Assembly: GCA_963763085.1 (NCBI GenBank)
Contig: CAVXNB010000008.1
Span: 496,001-560,000 of the forward strand
DNA: 64,000 nucleotides
Direction of reading: 5' to 3'
Origin: CAVXNB01 sp963763085
GTDB taxonomy: Bacteria > Actinomycetota > Acidimicrobiia > Acidimicrobiales > Bog-793
Made by a program: the position numbers and the translations under genes. Below, piece by piece: positions 35,169-43,202 of this stretch; position 1 is the first letter of the stretch; every line of letters starts with the position of its first letter. The notes below the pieces were generated by a model, which was not told the DNA's origin, made no database searches, and saw only the letters and a list, made by a program, of their open reading frames with translations.

Positions 35169-35605
35169 GATCCATCGTCGCCTTCGTGGCCTTCGCCTTC
35201 GTCGCGGGTGAAGTAGACGAGGTGCCGACCGGGGACGACCTCGATCGGCTTGCCGATGACGCGCAGCCCGACGCTGAGATCTTCGGCCGCAACGTCCAGG
35301 ACGTTGCTGATCAGACGTGGCCCGGAATCGAGCTCGACGAGCGCGACGTTGTAGGGGAGTGCGGGCGTGAAGGCCGGGTCGAAGGCCCTGTGGTAGATGC
35401 AGTAGCTCCAGACCGTGCCGAGACCGGAGTCCGGCCGCCAACGAAACGAGCGGCCCAGGCACTCGGGACACACCGGAGCCGGAGGGTAGCGGACGAACCC
35501 GCATCGGTCGCAGTGCTGGAACATGAGCGCCGGGCCCGCCAGCTCGTCATCGACAGGACCCTCGCCGAGAAGCTGTGCCGCTGCGGCGAGGAGAGGGCTG
35601 TCCAT
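35165..35605 (-). CDS. DUF35 OB-fold/zinc-ribbon protein
   Basis: 146 residues from the ATG at 35605, which shares one base with the thiolase stop. An N-terminal rubredoxin-like zinc ribbon uses Cys32, Cys35, Cys46 and Cys49 (CDRCGFVRYPPAPVCPECLG), followed by an OB fold (GTVWSYCIYHRAF, NVALVELDSGPRLISNVLD). DUF35 proteins partner with lipid-transfer-type thiolases, forming for example the Ltp2-ChsH2 aldolase of sterol side-chain degradation and scaffolding thiolase-HMG-CoA synthase complexes in archaea. Adjacent co-translated genes here make a complex with the thiolase very likely. Confidence 0.92.
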   Translation of the reverse strand: MDSPLLAAAAQLLGEGPVDDELAGPALMFQHCDRCGFVRYPPAPVCPECLGRSFRWRPDSGLGTVWSYCIYHRAFDPAFTPALPYNVALVELDSGPRLISNVLDVAAEDLSVGLRVIGKPIEVVPGRHLVYFTRDEGEGHEGDDGS

Positions 35606-36756
35606 CACGCCGGAACCTCGGTGCCAAGGATCGACGTCGCTGCCTTCTCGAATCCCTTGGTTGAGCAGTACTGGGCAAACCTGGCACCGGCCACCTGACG
35701 TGCTCCGCAGTCGCCGCGCAACTGGCGGACGGCCTCGCAGAGGTGGAGCCATCCCCACATGTAACTCTCGGAGAGCTGGCCCCCGTTGGTGTTGACCGGA
35801 ATATCGCCGCCGAGTCTGATGCGCCCTTCTTGGACGAACGGACCGGACTCCCCGATCCCGCAGTAGCCGTAGAGCTCCAACATCTGGCAGACCCAGACGC
35901 TGACAGGATCCTGGATGAAGAGAACGTCGATGTCCGAGCGGCTGACTCCGGCGCGCTCGAAGACCTTCGTTGCCGCCTCGGCGACCCAGGGACGCATGAG
36001 ATTGTCAGGATTCTGGTACTGGCGAAGGCCGGTCACCTGTTCCATGCCGAGGAGGTACACGGGCCGCGTTGCCGCAGCGCGGCAGCGGTCGGACGTGGTG
36101 ACGATCAAGCAGGCACCTCCGTCGGAGATCATGCAGATGTCGGACCGTCGCAGCGGTTCGACCAGGTACGGCTCGCGCAGATAGTCCTCGATCGTGAGCG
36201 GGGTGCGGAATATCGCAGCGGGATTGAGCTGTGCGTGAGCCCGCTCAGTGACCGCTACCCAGCCAAGCTGCTCCTCGGTGGTTCCGTAGAGGTGGGCGTG
36301 CCGCCTGAAGGCCAGAGCCCCTTGTCCCGCGATGTTGTGGAATCCATGCAGTTCGAGCGATCCCGAACCGCTGCCCGCAGCCGTGCGGAAGCGGTTGCCT
36401 GCGCTGCGCTGGTTGGTCCCGTAGAGCAGAGCGATCGTGGTCGCCATTCCCGAGGCGAGCGCCATCGCGGCCAGATGAAGCGAGAAGTTGCACGTGCCGT
36501 ACTCGAGGGTGGCGCTGAAACGGGGATTGAGGCCGGCCAACCGCCCGATCTCGGTGTCGATCCCGTGACCGCCGAACGACTTGCAGGTGATGAGGCCGTC
36601 GATGTCGGACTTCTGAAGTCCGCTGTCGTCGAGAGCCAGCCGGAAGGCGTCGACAGCGATCTCGTCGGCGGTCATCCCCGGCAGCTCGCCCTGATGCGTG
36701 GATCCGATCCCGATGACGGCGGTCTCGCCCCGGGACGAGGTCGATTGGAGAGGCAC
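35605..36756 (-). CDS. Lipid-transfer-type thiolase/aldolase (SCP-x thiolase family)
   Basis: 383 residues, GTG start. The family is recognised by VIGIGSTHQGELPGMTADE, LEYGTCNFSLHLAAMALASG, SDGGACLIVTTSDRC and VNTNGGQLSESYMWGWLHLCEAVRQLRG. These proteins have lost parts of the classical thiolase active site; the characterised member Ltp2 is a retro-aldolase that releases propionyl-CoA from sterol intermediates together with a DUF35 protein. The same partner is encoded directly downstream, so C-C cleavage of a beta-hydroxyacyl-CoA is a good hypothesis. Confidence 0.92.
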   Translation of the reverse strand: MPLQSTSSRGETAVIGIGSTHQGELPGMTADEIAVDAFRLALDDSGLQKSDIDGLITCKSFGGHGIDTEIGRLAGLNPRFSATLEYGTCNFSLHLAAMALASGMATTIALLYGTNQRSAGNRFRTAAGSGSGSLELHGFHNIAGQGALAFRRHAHLYGTTEEQLGWVAVTERAHAQLNPAAIFRTPLTIEDYLREPYLVEPLRRSDICMISDGGACLIVTTSDRCRAAATRPVYLLGMEQVTGLRQYQNPDNLMRPWVAEAATKVFERAGVSRSDIDVLFIQDPVSVWVCQMLELYGYCGIGESGPFVQEGRIRLGGDIPVNTNGGQLSESYMWGWLHLCEAVRQLRGDCGARQVAGARFAQYCSTKGFEKAATSILGTEVPA

Positions 36757-36769
36757 GTCGTCGTCGGCG

Positions 36770-37636
36770 TCAGGCGATGAGGAGCGGATTCACCGGGCTC
36801 CCGACCCCTCGGGATATCCGGAGAGGAGCAACGACCAGGAGGCCCCCATCGACTCCGTCGTCTCCCGGAAGCTGCAGGTTCAACAGCTCCATCATGGTGA
36901 CTCCGAGGTCCCGGACGAGAGCCTTGTGTAGTGGCGGGAGAACTCCCCGCCGGCCCGTCGCCTCGACGGCGATGTTGTCGGCCCCGACGATGGCGATGTC
37001 GTGATCGGCGAACCACTCGGCCATGGATGGAGAGACCACAGGAAACGTGCCCTCCTCCGGCGCAGATCTCAGCGCCTCCTCCATCCAACCGGTTCGGAAG
37101 AGCACGGCGTCACCGGGCTGAGGTCGCGTGCCCCGCTCTGCGAACACCGCGTCCACGAGCGTGGCGGTGATGTCGGGCGCGTCGTCACCACGCAGGTGGG
37201 TGAAGTCGAGGAGATGGGCAGCCGCCACCAACCCGCCGAGCTTCTCGAGGCCGAGACGGGCCGTTCCGCTGCTGCGCACCTCCGTGAATGGGAAGCCGTT
37301 GTAGAGGCTGCCTCCCGACCACACATGGGCCAACCCGTCCACGTGGGTGGTGCCTTGGGTCGCAAGCACCATGTAGTCGTCGGCGGTGCCCCAGTCATGC
37401 CGACCGAGCGCGGCGAAATCTCCTCCGTCCTGGGTCATGAAGTGAAGCGGAGCGATGCGATTGCCCCCGACGGGGGCGTCGCGCCTCAATTCGATTCCAA
37501 GCTCGTACACGCGGCCGGTCTTCGGTCGTCTGCACGCTTCGAGAACGGAGGCCGCTGTCAGCAGATTTGCGGTGCCTCGCTCGTCCTCCTCCCCCCACCG
37601 GCCCCAATTGCTGCCGCGGGCGCGAGCGCTCACCAC
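36770..37636 (-). CDS. Cyclase family protein (kynurenine formamidase-like)
   Basis: 288 residues, GTG start (a second GTG follows at 37633). The metal-binding signature is present as QGTTHVDGLAHVW, with further residues in FTHLRGDDAPDIT and a conserved end (MELLNLQLPGDDGVDGG). Members hydrolyse N-formylkynurenine, isatin or related cyclic amides/lactones using Mn or Zn. First gene of the minus-strand operon, with 13 bp to the thiolase. Ring opening of a lactone or lactam is plausible. Confidence 0.9.
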   Translation of the reverse strand: MVSARARGSNWGRWGEEDERGTANLLTAASVLEACRRPKTGRVYELGIELRRDAPVGGNRIAPLHFMTQDGGDFAALGRHDWGTADDYMVLATQGTTHVDGLAHVWSGGSLYNGFPFTEVRSSGTARLGLEKLGGLVAAAHLLDFTHLRGDDAPDITATLVDAVFAERGTRPQPGDAVLFRTGWMEEALRSAPEEGTFPVVSPSMAEWFADHDIAIVGADNIAVEATGRRGVLPPLHKALVRDLGVTMMELLNLQLPGDDGVDGGLLVVAPLRISRGVGSPVNPLLIA

Positions 37637-37683
37637 GGGCTGAGCATGCTCGGCTGGCTCATGAGATTCTATGGTAGTGCCTT

Positions 37684-37694
37684 CTATATTGTGG
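37684..37694. promoter_or_regulatory. Candidate operator, CCACA-N-TRTRG type (site D)
   Basis: CTATATTGTGG (reverse complement CCACAATATAG) sits in the 107-bp spacer between the divergent cyclase operon (37636) and SDR gene (37744). Confidence 0.35.
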
Positions 37695-37743
37695 CTGACT
37701 CAGGCGTCTGACCTGGGATCGCCTCGCATTGGAGTTCGACGCC

Positions 37744-38544
37744 ATGGATTTGAAACTTGCAGGCAAGCGTGCGCTGGTGACGGGATCGACAGCGGGCCTG
37801 GGCAAGGCGATCGTGCAGTTCTTGGCAGCGGAGCAGGTCCTCGCGATCGTGCACGGACGAGATCGTGCTCGCGCCGAGGAGGTCGTTGCCTCCATTCGTG
37901 ATGCCGGCGGCACGGCGGAGCTCGCGTTGGGAGATCTCTCGCAGGATAGTGGTGCGAACGAGGTCGCCGATGCTGTCCTGGCGGACGGACCGGTCGACAT
38001 CCTCGTCAACAACGCCGGCGAGTACGCCCATCGCTCCTGGACCGATGCGTCGTCCGAGGACTGGCTCGGCGCCTACCGGATCAACGTGTTGGCGGGAGTG
38101 CAGCTGATCCAGCGATTGGTGCCGCCGATGTGCGAACGCGGCTGGGGCCGGGTCATCCAGATCGGCGGCGGACTGGCACAGCAGCCGTCGGAGTCGTATC
38201 CCCACTACGGCGCGACGTTGGCGGCGAGACACAACATGGCGGTCTCCCTCGCTCGCGAGCTCAAGAACACCGGTGTCACCTCCAACGTGGTGGCACCTGG
38301 TGCGATCCGCGTCCCGATGCTGGAGGAGCTCCTCACCAAGGTGGCCGAGAATTTCGACTGGGGCGATACTTGGGCCGAGATCGAGAGCGGGGCCGTTCGC
38401 GACATTGCCCCGAATGACATCGGGAGGTTCGGAACCCCCGAGGAGGTGGCTTCTGCGGTGGCGTTTCTCGCTAGTCCCTTGGCCGGCTACATCAGCGGAG
38501 TGGTCCTTCGAGTCGATGGTGGGATGGTCAGATCGAGCTTCTGA
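37744..38544 (+). CDS. SDR family protein lacking catalytic Ser and Lys
   Basis: 266 residues from the ATG at 37744 (MDLKLAGKRA). The cofactor site is normal (VTGSTAGLGKA, HGRDR favouring NADP, NNAG at 89-92). At the active site the Ser position is Gly142 (IGGGLA), and the YxxxK motif reads Tyr155-GAT-Leu159, so Lys is missing. This subfamily pattern (YGATLAARHN) is known to me from annotated SDRs of unknown activity. It may be a binder, a different catalyst or a partner subunit. It opens the plus-strand group with an aldo/keto reductase and an SDR. Confidence 0.88.
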   Translation: MDLKLAGKRALVTGSTAGLGKAIVQFLAAEQVLAIVHGRDRARAEEVVASIRDAGGTAELALGDLSQDSGANEVADAVLADGPVDILVNNAGEYAHRSWTDASSEDWLGAYRINVLAGVQLIQRLVPPMCERGWGRVIQIGGGLAQQPSESYPHYGATLAARHNMAVSLARELKNTGVTSNVVAPGAIRVPMLEELLTKVAENFDWGDTWAEIESGAVRDIAPNDIGRFGTPEEVASAVAFLASPLAGYISGVVLRVDGGMVRSSF

Positions 38545-38593
38545 CACCGATGAGGACGTGGGATCAAGGCAACACCCCAAGGAGTGCAATCCG

Positions 38594-39616
38594 ATGAAGT
38601 ACGCGCAGCTGGGCCGTACGGGCACCTTCGTCTCCCGCATCTGCCTGGGGACTGCCAATTTCGGCGGTGCTGACGCGGCCGAGTTCGCGGTCCTCGGCGG
38701 CTTGAGCCTCGACGTCGCACGTCGACTGGTCGACGTGTCCTTGGAGTCCGGCGTGAACTTCATCGACACGGCGGACTCGTACGGGTACGGTCAATCCGAG
38801 GAACTGCTGGGCACGGTGCTCGGGAGCCGACGCGGCGATCTGGTGCTCGCCAGCAAGGTGCACAACCGCATGGGCCCCGGGCCGAATCAGGTCGGCCAGT
38901 CCCGAATCCACATCTTCAATTCGCTCGAGAACAGCCTGCGGAGACTCAGGACCGACTACATCGACCTGTACCAGATCCATACCTTCGACCCGGTCACTTC
39001 GTTCGAGGAGGTCCTGAGCGCGCTCGACGACTCCGTGCGACAGGGGAAGGTCCGCTACATCGGCTGCTCCAATCTCGCCGCCTGGCAGGTGACGAAGGCA
39101 CTCGGTATTTCCGCACTCAGGCAGCTCGAGCCGTTCGTGTCCGTGCAGGCCTACTACTCCCTCGCCGGGCGCGACGTGGAACGCGAGCTGCTGCCGATGA
39201 TCATCGATCAGCAGCTGGGACTCACGATCTGGAGCCCGCTCGCAGGCGGGCTCTTGTCCGGCAAGTTCACACGGGACGGTGCCACCGAGGCGGATGCCCG
39301 CCGCGCCAGGCTCGACTTCCCACCGGTCGACGTCGAGCGAACGTACGAGATCATCGACGTCATGATCGAGATCGGCAAGCGCCACGAAGTGAGCGCAGCG
39401 CAGGTCGGTCTCGCTTGGATCCTCGCCCAGCGCGGCGTCACGAGCGTCGTCGTCGGAGCACGCCGGCTCGATCAGCTCGTCGACAACCTGGCGGCCGTGG
39501 AGCTGGTCCTCTCCGACAGCGAGCTGGTTGAGCTCGACGCGATCAGCAAGCTGGCGCCCAGCTACCCGGGCTGGCTCCACGATTACACCAATGCCGAGCG
39601 GTGGCCGCTCAAGTGA
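38594..39616 (+). CDS. Aldo/keto reductase
   Basis: 340 residues from the ATG at 38594. Catalytic tetrad elements: Asp in FIDTADSYGYGQSEELLG with Tyr, Lys in LVLASKVHN, His in DLYQIHTFDP; C-terminal NADPH-binding pattern VVVGARRLDQLVDNL. It belongs to the Tas/YajO-like group that reduces aldehydes or ketones of varied structure. It lies 49 bp after the SDR and 31 bp before the next SDR, probably one transcript. Confidence 0.94.
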   Translation: MKYAQLGRTGTFVSRICLGTANFGGADAAEFAVLGGLSLDVARRLVDVSLESGVNFIDTADSYGYGQSEELLGTVLGSRRGDLVLASKVHNRMGPGPNQVGQSRIHIFNSLENSLRRLRTDYIDLYQIHTFDPVTSFEEVLSALDDSVRQGKVRYIGCSNLAAWQVTKALGISALRQLEPFVSVQAYYSLAGRDVERELLPMIIDQQLGLTIWSPLAGGLLSGKFTRDGATEADARRARLDFPPVDVERTYEIIDVMIEIGKRHEVSAAQVGLAWILAQRGVTSVVVGARRLDQLVDNLAAVELVLSDSELVELDAISKLAPSYPGWLHDYTNAERWPLK

Positions 39617-39647
39617 CCTCGCCGGCACGCCGTCGCAGGGACTTGTG

Positions 39648-40475
39648 ATGGGTCGCGTCGAAGGCAAGGTCGCGTTCATCACCGGCGCCGCCCGGGGCCA
39701 GGGACGCAGTCACGCCGTGGTGCTCGCGCGAGAGGGCGCTGACATAATCGCCGCCGACGTCTCACACCAGGTGGAGACGATTCCCTACCCGACGGCGACG
39801 GCTGACGACCTTGCCGAGACGGTGGAACTGGTGGAATCGCTGGGTCGCAGGATCGTAGCCGCCGAGGCCGACGTTCGGGACCTCGACGCCTTGCGGGACA
39901 TCGTCGACCGAGGAGTGGCGGAGCTCGGGCGATTGGACATCGTCATCGCCAACGCCGGCGTGTCGTCTCCCTCGTCGACACTCGACATGACCGAGGAGAC
40001 CTGGGCGACCACGATCGACATCAACCTGACGGGGGTGTGGAAGACGGTGAAGGCGGCGGTTCCCCACGTCGTCGCGTCCCGCCGGGGGGGATCAGTGGTC
40101 ATCACGAGCTCGCTGGCCGCCATGAAGGCGAGCGAGCACACAGCCCACTACTCGGCGTCCAAGGCGGGACTCGTGGGGCTCATGCGGGTCCTCGCCAAGG
40201 AGCTGGCTCCGCAGAGCATTCGCGTCAATACGATTCACCCGACGACGGTCAACACGGAAATGATCCTGAACGACTCCATCTACCGGTTGTTTCGACCAGA
40301 CTTGGAGGCTCCGACCCGAGCGGACTTCGAGTTGGCCGCGCGCGGGATCAACGCCCTTCCGGTCGCCGCCACCGAGGCGATCGACATCTCCAACGCTGTC
40401 CTCTACCTCGTGTCGGACGAAGGGCGCTTCGTGACGGGCACGACCTTCGTCGTCGACGCCGGCGGAGGCCTTTAA
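39648..40475 (+). CDS. SDR oxidoreductase, mycofactocin-coupled type (3)
   Basis: 275 residues from the ATG at 39648. It is the most similar to the SDR at 22482: MGRVEGKVAFITGAARGQGR, EGADIIAADVS, insertion YPTATADDLAETVELVE. Catalytic Ser (ITSSLAA) and YSASK are present. As in the others, an inserted segment after beta-2 should lock NAD in place, so the enzyme depends on mycofactocin as electron acceptor (family knowledge). A short hairpin ACCCG-GTTA-CGGGT follows the stop codon. Confidence 0.9.
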   Translation: MGRVEGKVAFITGAARGQGRSHAVVLAREGADIIAADVSHQVETIPYPTATADDLAETVELVESLGRRIVAAEADVRDLDALRDIVDRGVAELGRLDIVIANAGVSSPSSTLDMTEETWATTIDINLTGVWKTVKAAVPHVVASRRGGSVVITSSLAAMKASEHTAHYSASKAGLVGLMRVLAKELAPQSIRVNTIHPTTVNTEMILNDSIYRLFRPDLEAPTRADFELAARGINALPVAATEAIDISNAVLYLVSDEGRFVTGTTFVVDAGGGL

Positions 40476-40503
40476 CCGAGACCCGGTTACGGGTTGGGTG
40501 GCC

Positions 40504-41370
40504 TCAGGCCGAGTGAGGCGCAAGGTAGCGCGCAACGACGTTGCGATCGCCCGGGTCGCCTTTCATCTCCTCGAGGCCGCCCTTCGAGACGAGATCGAAG
40601 CGGTAGCCAAACGTCCTCAGCAAGGATATCGCGCCATCCGGGTCGAGCCCCAGGCGATCCGAAGCGTCACGGTTCACCTCGAAAATGATGGTCGGTCGCG
40701 AGCGCTCTATCGTCTCCTTTGCGCCTCGCAACACCAGCTCCTCTGCGCCTTCCACGTCTATCTTGATGCAGGAGACCGGCCCAAGGTTCGCCGCCCGAAC
40801 TGCCTGATCGATCGTGGTCACCTGCACCTCCTCGAAGTCCTCGCTGTCTCGGCCCGTTCCACCGAGCGAGTAGGTAGGAGCGCCGTAGACGTGGTAGAGC
40901 TCACGCATGCCCTCCTTCTCGGATAGCGCCTGCTTGAAGACGCGTACATTTCCCAGCCGATTGATTTGGACGTTTCGGTGCAATACGGGGATCGTGCCGT
41001 CGGCAGGCTCAAAGGCGAGCACACAACCAGCGTCACCGACCAAACGGCTGCCAACTACGGTGAAGATTCCAATGCTCGCTCCGCCGTCAATGAACACGTC
41101 TCCGGGGTGGAGGACATCCTGGAGGTAGAGCAGCTCCGGTTCATACGTTTCGCGGAACAGAAAGATTGAAGTTGTCCCAAAATGCAGAGTGGATGGGAGA
41201 TAAAGCCGGCAGTTCCAGGGAGGAAGCTTGATGACCGCCGGTCTCCGCAAGAGGCCATGCACCCGCCAAACCACAACACGCCATAGCGTGCGAATCGTGT
41301 CATCGTGAAAGCGCGGAGAAGCCCGGTAGTACCGCCAGCGGATCTGCCACTGCTGAAACCACTTCTTCAT
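40504..41370 (-). CDS. FkbM family methyltransferase
   Basis: 288 residues from the ATG at 41370 (a TTG one codon upstream also fits). Class I methyltransferase motifs: FIDGGASIGIFTVVG for SAM, AFEPADGT, and the FkbM hallmark CIKIDVEGAEELVLRGA followed by IIFEVN. The family O-methylates sugars and polyketides. The gene has more A/T-rich codons than its neighbours, stands alone between the catabolic block and a tRNA gene, and does not fit the pathway, so recent transfer is likely. Confidence 0.9.
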   Translation of the reverse strand: MKKWFQQWQIRWRYYRASPRFHDDTIRTLWRVVVWRVHGLLRRPAVIKLPPWNCRLYLPSTLHFGTTSIFLFRETYEPELLYLQDVLHPGDVFIDGGASIGIFTVVGSRLVGDAGCVLAFEPADGTIPVLHRNVQINRLGNVRVFKQALSEKEGMRELYHVYGAPTYSLGGTGRDSEDFEEVQVTTIDQAVRAANLGPVSCIKIDVEGAEELVLRGAKETIERSRPTIIFEVNRDASDRLGLDPDGAISLLRTFGYRFDLVSKGGLEEMKGDPGDRNVVARYLAPHSA

Positions 41371-41528
41371 CAATTAGGACACGTTCCCGTTCGACGTCGA
41401 GATCGTAGGCGCGCGCTACGACTTAGGCTCGGGGTCGTCCCGTTCTCGAGCTGCACCACGCGCCCGGTGCCCACGGGGCGGCGCAAGCACCGGACCCTGG
41501 CCGCGGCGACCGTGGCCAGCGGGTCGGG

Positions 41529-41601
41529 CGCCCCCGGTAGGACTCGAACCTACGACACGCGGTTTAGGAAACCGCTGCTCTATCCCCTGAGCTACGGGGG
41601 C
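41529..41601 (-). tRNA. tRNA-Arg, anticodon CCT
   Basis: The minus strand folds into a complete cloverleaf: acceptor GCCCCCG/CGGGGGC, D-arm with GTAGCTCAGGGGATAGAGC, anticodon stem GCGGT-TTCCTAA-ACCGC with anticodon CCT, and T-arm GTAGG-TTCGAGT-CCTAC. G73 is the discriminator and CCA is not encoded. It reads AGG codons, which are rare in high-GC genomes. Confidence 0.97.
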
Positions 41602-41636
41602 TAGCTGGGGCTAGCCGGCTGGCCCGTACTCTAAAC

Positions 41637-42686
41637 GTGGTGGAGGAGGCGTCGGGCTCGAGTTTCGGGCACGATGAGGACGTGGATCTTTATGACCTCA
41701 GCGCCCTGGTCGGCAGCCAGGTCCGCCGGATCACCTTCGACGACCGGGTCAGCCTGCTGCTCGTCGACGGCGCTCACCTCGACCAGCGCGTGAACGCGTA
41801 CCTCGTGATCGAGGCGGCGATCGCGTTTCGAGACTCCGACGGGACTGATCACGAGGTCCGTCCCGGTGTCACGGCCACGCTCGCTCCCTTCCTGCGACTG
41901 CTCCGATGTCGCGTGACGAGGGTGACGTTCGACGGTCGGGAGCTCGCGGTCGCCCTCGACGACGAGTCGCGCTTCAGCGTCTTCACCGGCGAGCGGTACG
42001 AGGCCTGGGATCTGCAAGGCGAAGGCGTGCCGAACCTCATCGCCGGCCCGTGGTGCCTTACCGACGATGGTGCCGGCGGCGAGGCCGAGGACTGGGCAGG
42101 CTCGCACGAAGCATTGGCCGACCTGCCAAAACTTGACTTTCCCGTCTACGGCCTCCCCTCCGCGTTCAAGGGCCGCAGGGCGCTCGGGCTCTGGGACCGC
42201 ATGATGGGCGAACAGTTCGTCGGGGTGCTCCTGGACCACGGCGCCGTAGCGGACGGCGTCCTGGTCACGGTAGGGACGATCGCCAAGAGCTCACCGCTGG
42301 TGCGTGGATCGGACGACCTTGGCGGAGGCGTCGGTATCACGGGTTTCGAGGCTGCGCTGTCACAGGCGCTGTTCGGGCTTGTCCAGCTCGAGATGCCGCC
42401 CCGGGGCGAGGAACGCTCAAAGTACCTGCGCGAGAAGCTCCCGGAAATGGATCAGCTCGGGCTCGACCTGGACTCATCCGAGTGGGAGCGGTCCTCGGTG
42501 AGCGTCGACGGGGTCAAGCGGGAGGCCATTGTCCACCGGCTGGGACGGTCTTGGGCAGCCGCGGTGGATCTCGACGGCCGGGTCGGGCTCGCCTTGTGGG
42601 GCCTCGGTGTCGAGCCGAGCGAGCTCGAGCTCGTGACGATCGACGAGCTCGATGCCTACCCGGTCCCCGTCGTCAGCGAAAAGTAA
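41637..42686 (+). CDS. Unknown protein with N-terminal DUF6188-like domain
   Basis: 349 residues, GTG start. Residues about 18-125 form a beta-rich domain (LVGSQVRRITFDDRVSLLLVDG, RVNAYLVIEAAIAF, HEVRPGVTATLAPFLRLL) that resembles the small DUF6188 family. The C-terminal 220 residues are acidic and unfamiliar. No signal peptide or membrane segment. It precedes the Nudix gene by 33 bp; the two may be co-transcribed. Function unknown. Confidence 0.7.
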   Translation: MVEEASGSSFGHDEDVDLYDLSALVGSQVRRITFDDRVSLLLVDGAHLDQRVNAYLVIEAAIAFRDSDGTDHEVRPGVTATLAPFLRLLRCRVTRVTFDGRELAVALDDESRFSVFTGERYEAWDLQGEGVPNLIAGPWCLTDDGAGGEAEDWAGSHEALADLPKLDFPVYGLPSAFKGRRALGLWDRMMGEQFVGVLLDHGAVADGVLVTVGTIAKSSPLVRGSDDLGGGVGITGFEAALSQALFGLVQLEMPPRGEERSKYLREKLPEMDQLGLDLDSSEWERSSVSVDGVKREAIVHRLGRSWAAAVDLDGRVGLALWGLGVEPSELELVTIDELDAYPVPVVSEK

Positions 42687-42719
42687 ACAAGGTCTCCCGA
42701 GCCCCAGATCGGAGGGCCG

Positions 42720-43202
42720 ATGCCAGCACCGAGCGCCGGACTGCTGCCTTACCGCTTCCGCGACGGAGGGAAGGTCGAGCTCATGCTGGTGCATCCGGGC
42801 GGTCCCATCTGGGCCAGGAAGGACGACGGTGCCTGGTCGGTCGCCAAGGGCGAGTACTTCTCGGGGGAGGATCCGGAGGAGGCAGCCGACCGGGAATTCG
42901 CCGAGGAGATAGGTCAGGCGGCGCCCGCCGGCCCGAGGATTGACCTTGGCGAGATCCGCCAGCCGAGCGGCAAGCGGGTCCGGGTGTGGGCGGTAGAGGG
43001 TGATCTCGACGTCGACACGATCGTCAGCAACGAGTTCGAGTTGGAGTGGCCACCGCGTTCGGGCGAGATGAGGCGCTTTCCTGAGGTTGATCGTGCGGCA
43101 TGGATGTCGGTCGCGACAGCAAGAGTCAAACTTCTCAAGGGACAAGTCGGCTTCGTCGACCGCCTCATGGCGCGGCTCGAGGAGCAGTCCGGATACCTCT
43201 GA
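42720..43202 (+). CDS. Nudix hydrolase
   Basis: 160 residues, ATG preceded by GGAGGGCC. The Nudix box G-x5-E-x7-REUxEExGU is fully matched at residues 44-66 (GEYFSGEDPEEAADREFAEE, then IG). The extended N-terminus (PSAGLLPYRFRDGGKVELML) is typical of the DNA-mismatch/NUDIX group that acts on dinucleotides or damaged nucleotides, but the substrate is not certain. Its stop is directly adjacent to the end of the convergent amidase gene. Confidence 0.93.
   Translation: MPAPSAGLLPYRFRDGGKVELMLVHPGGPIWARKDDGAWSVAKGEYFSGEDPEEAADREFAEEIGQAAPAGPRIDLGEIRQPSGKRVRVWAVEGDLDVDTIVSNEFELEWPPRSGEMRRFPEVDRAAWMSVATARVKLLKGQVGFVDRLMARLEEQSGYL

Noticed and set aside
33510..35216. Long plus-strand frame opposite the PrpD and ligase genes
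   Set aside because: Low-complexity antisense translation; both minus-strand genes are well supported and tightly spaced.
41305..41604. Small plus-strand reading frame ending over the tRNA-Arg gene
   Set aside because: Its C-terminal peptide (RTRTYDTRF type) is the well-known false translation of a tRNA antisense strand; no independent coding support.
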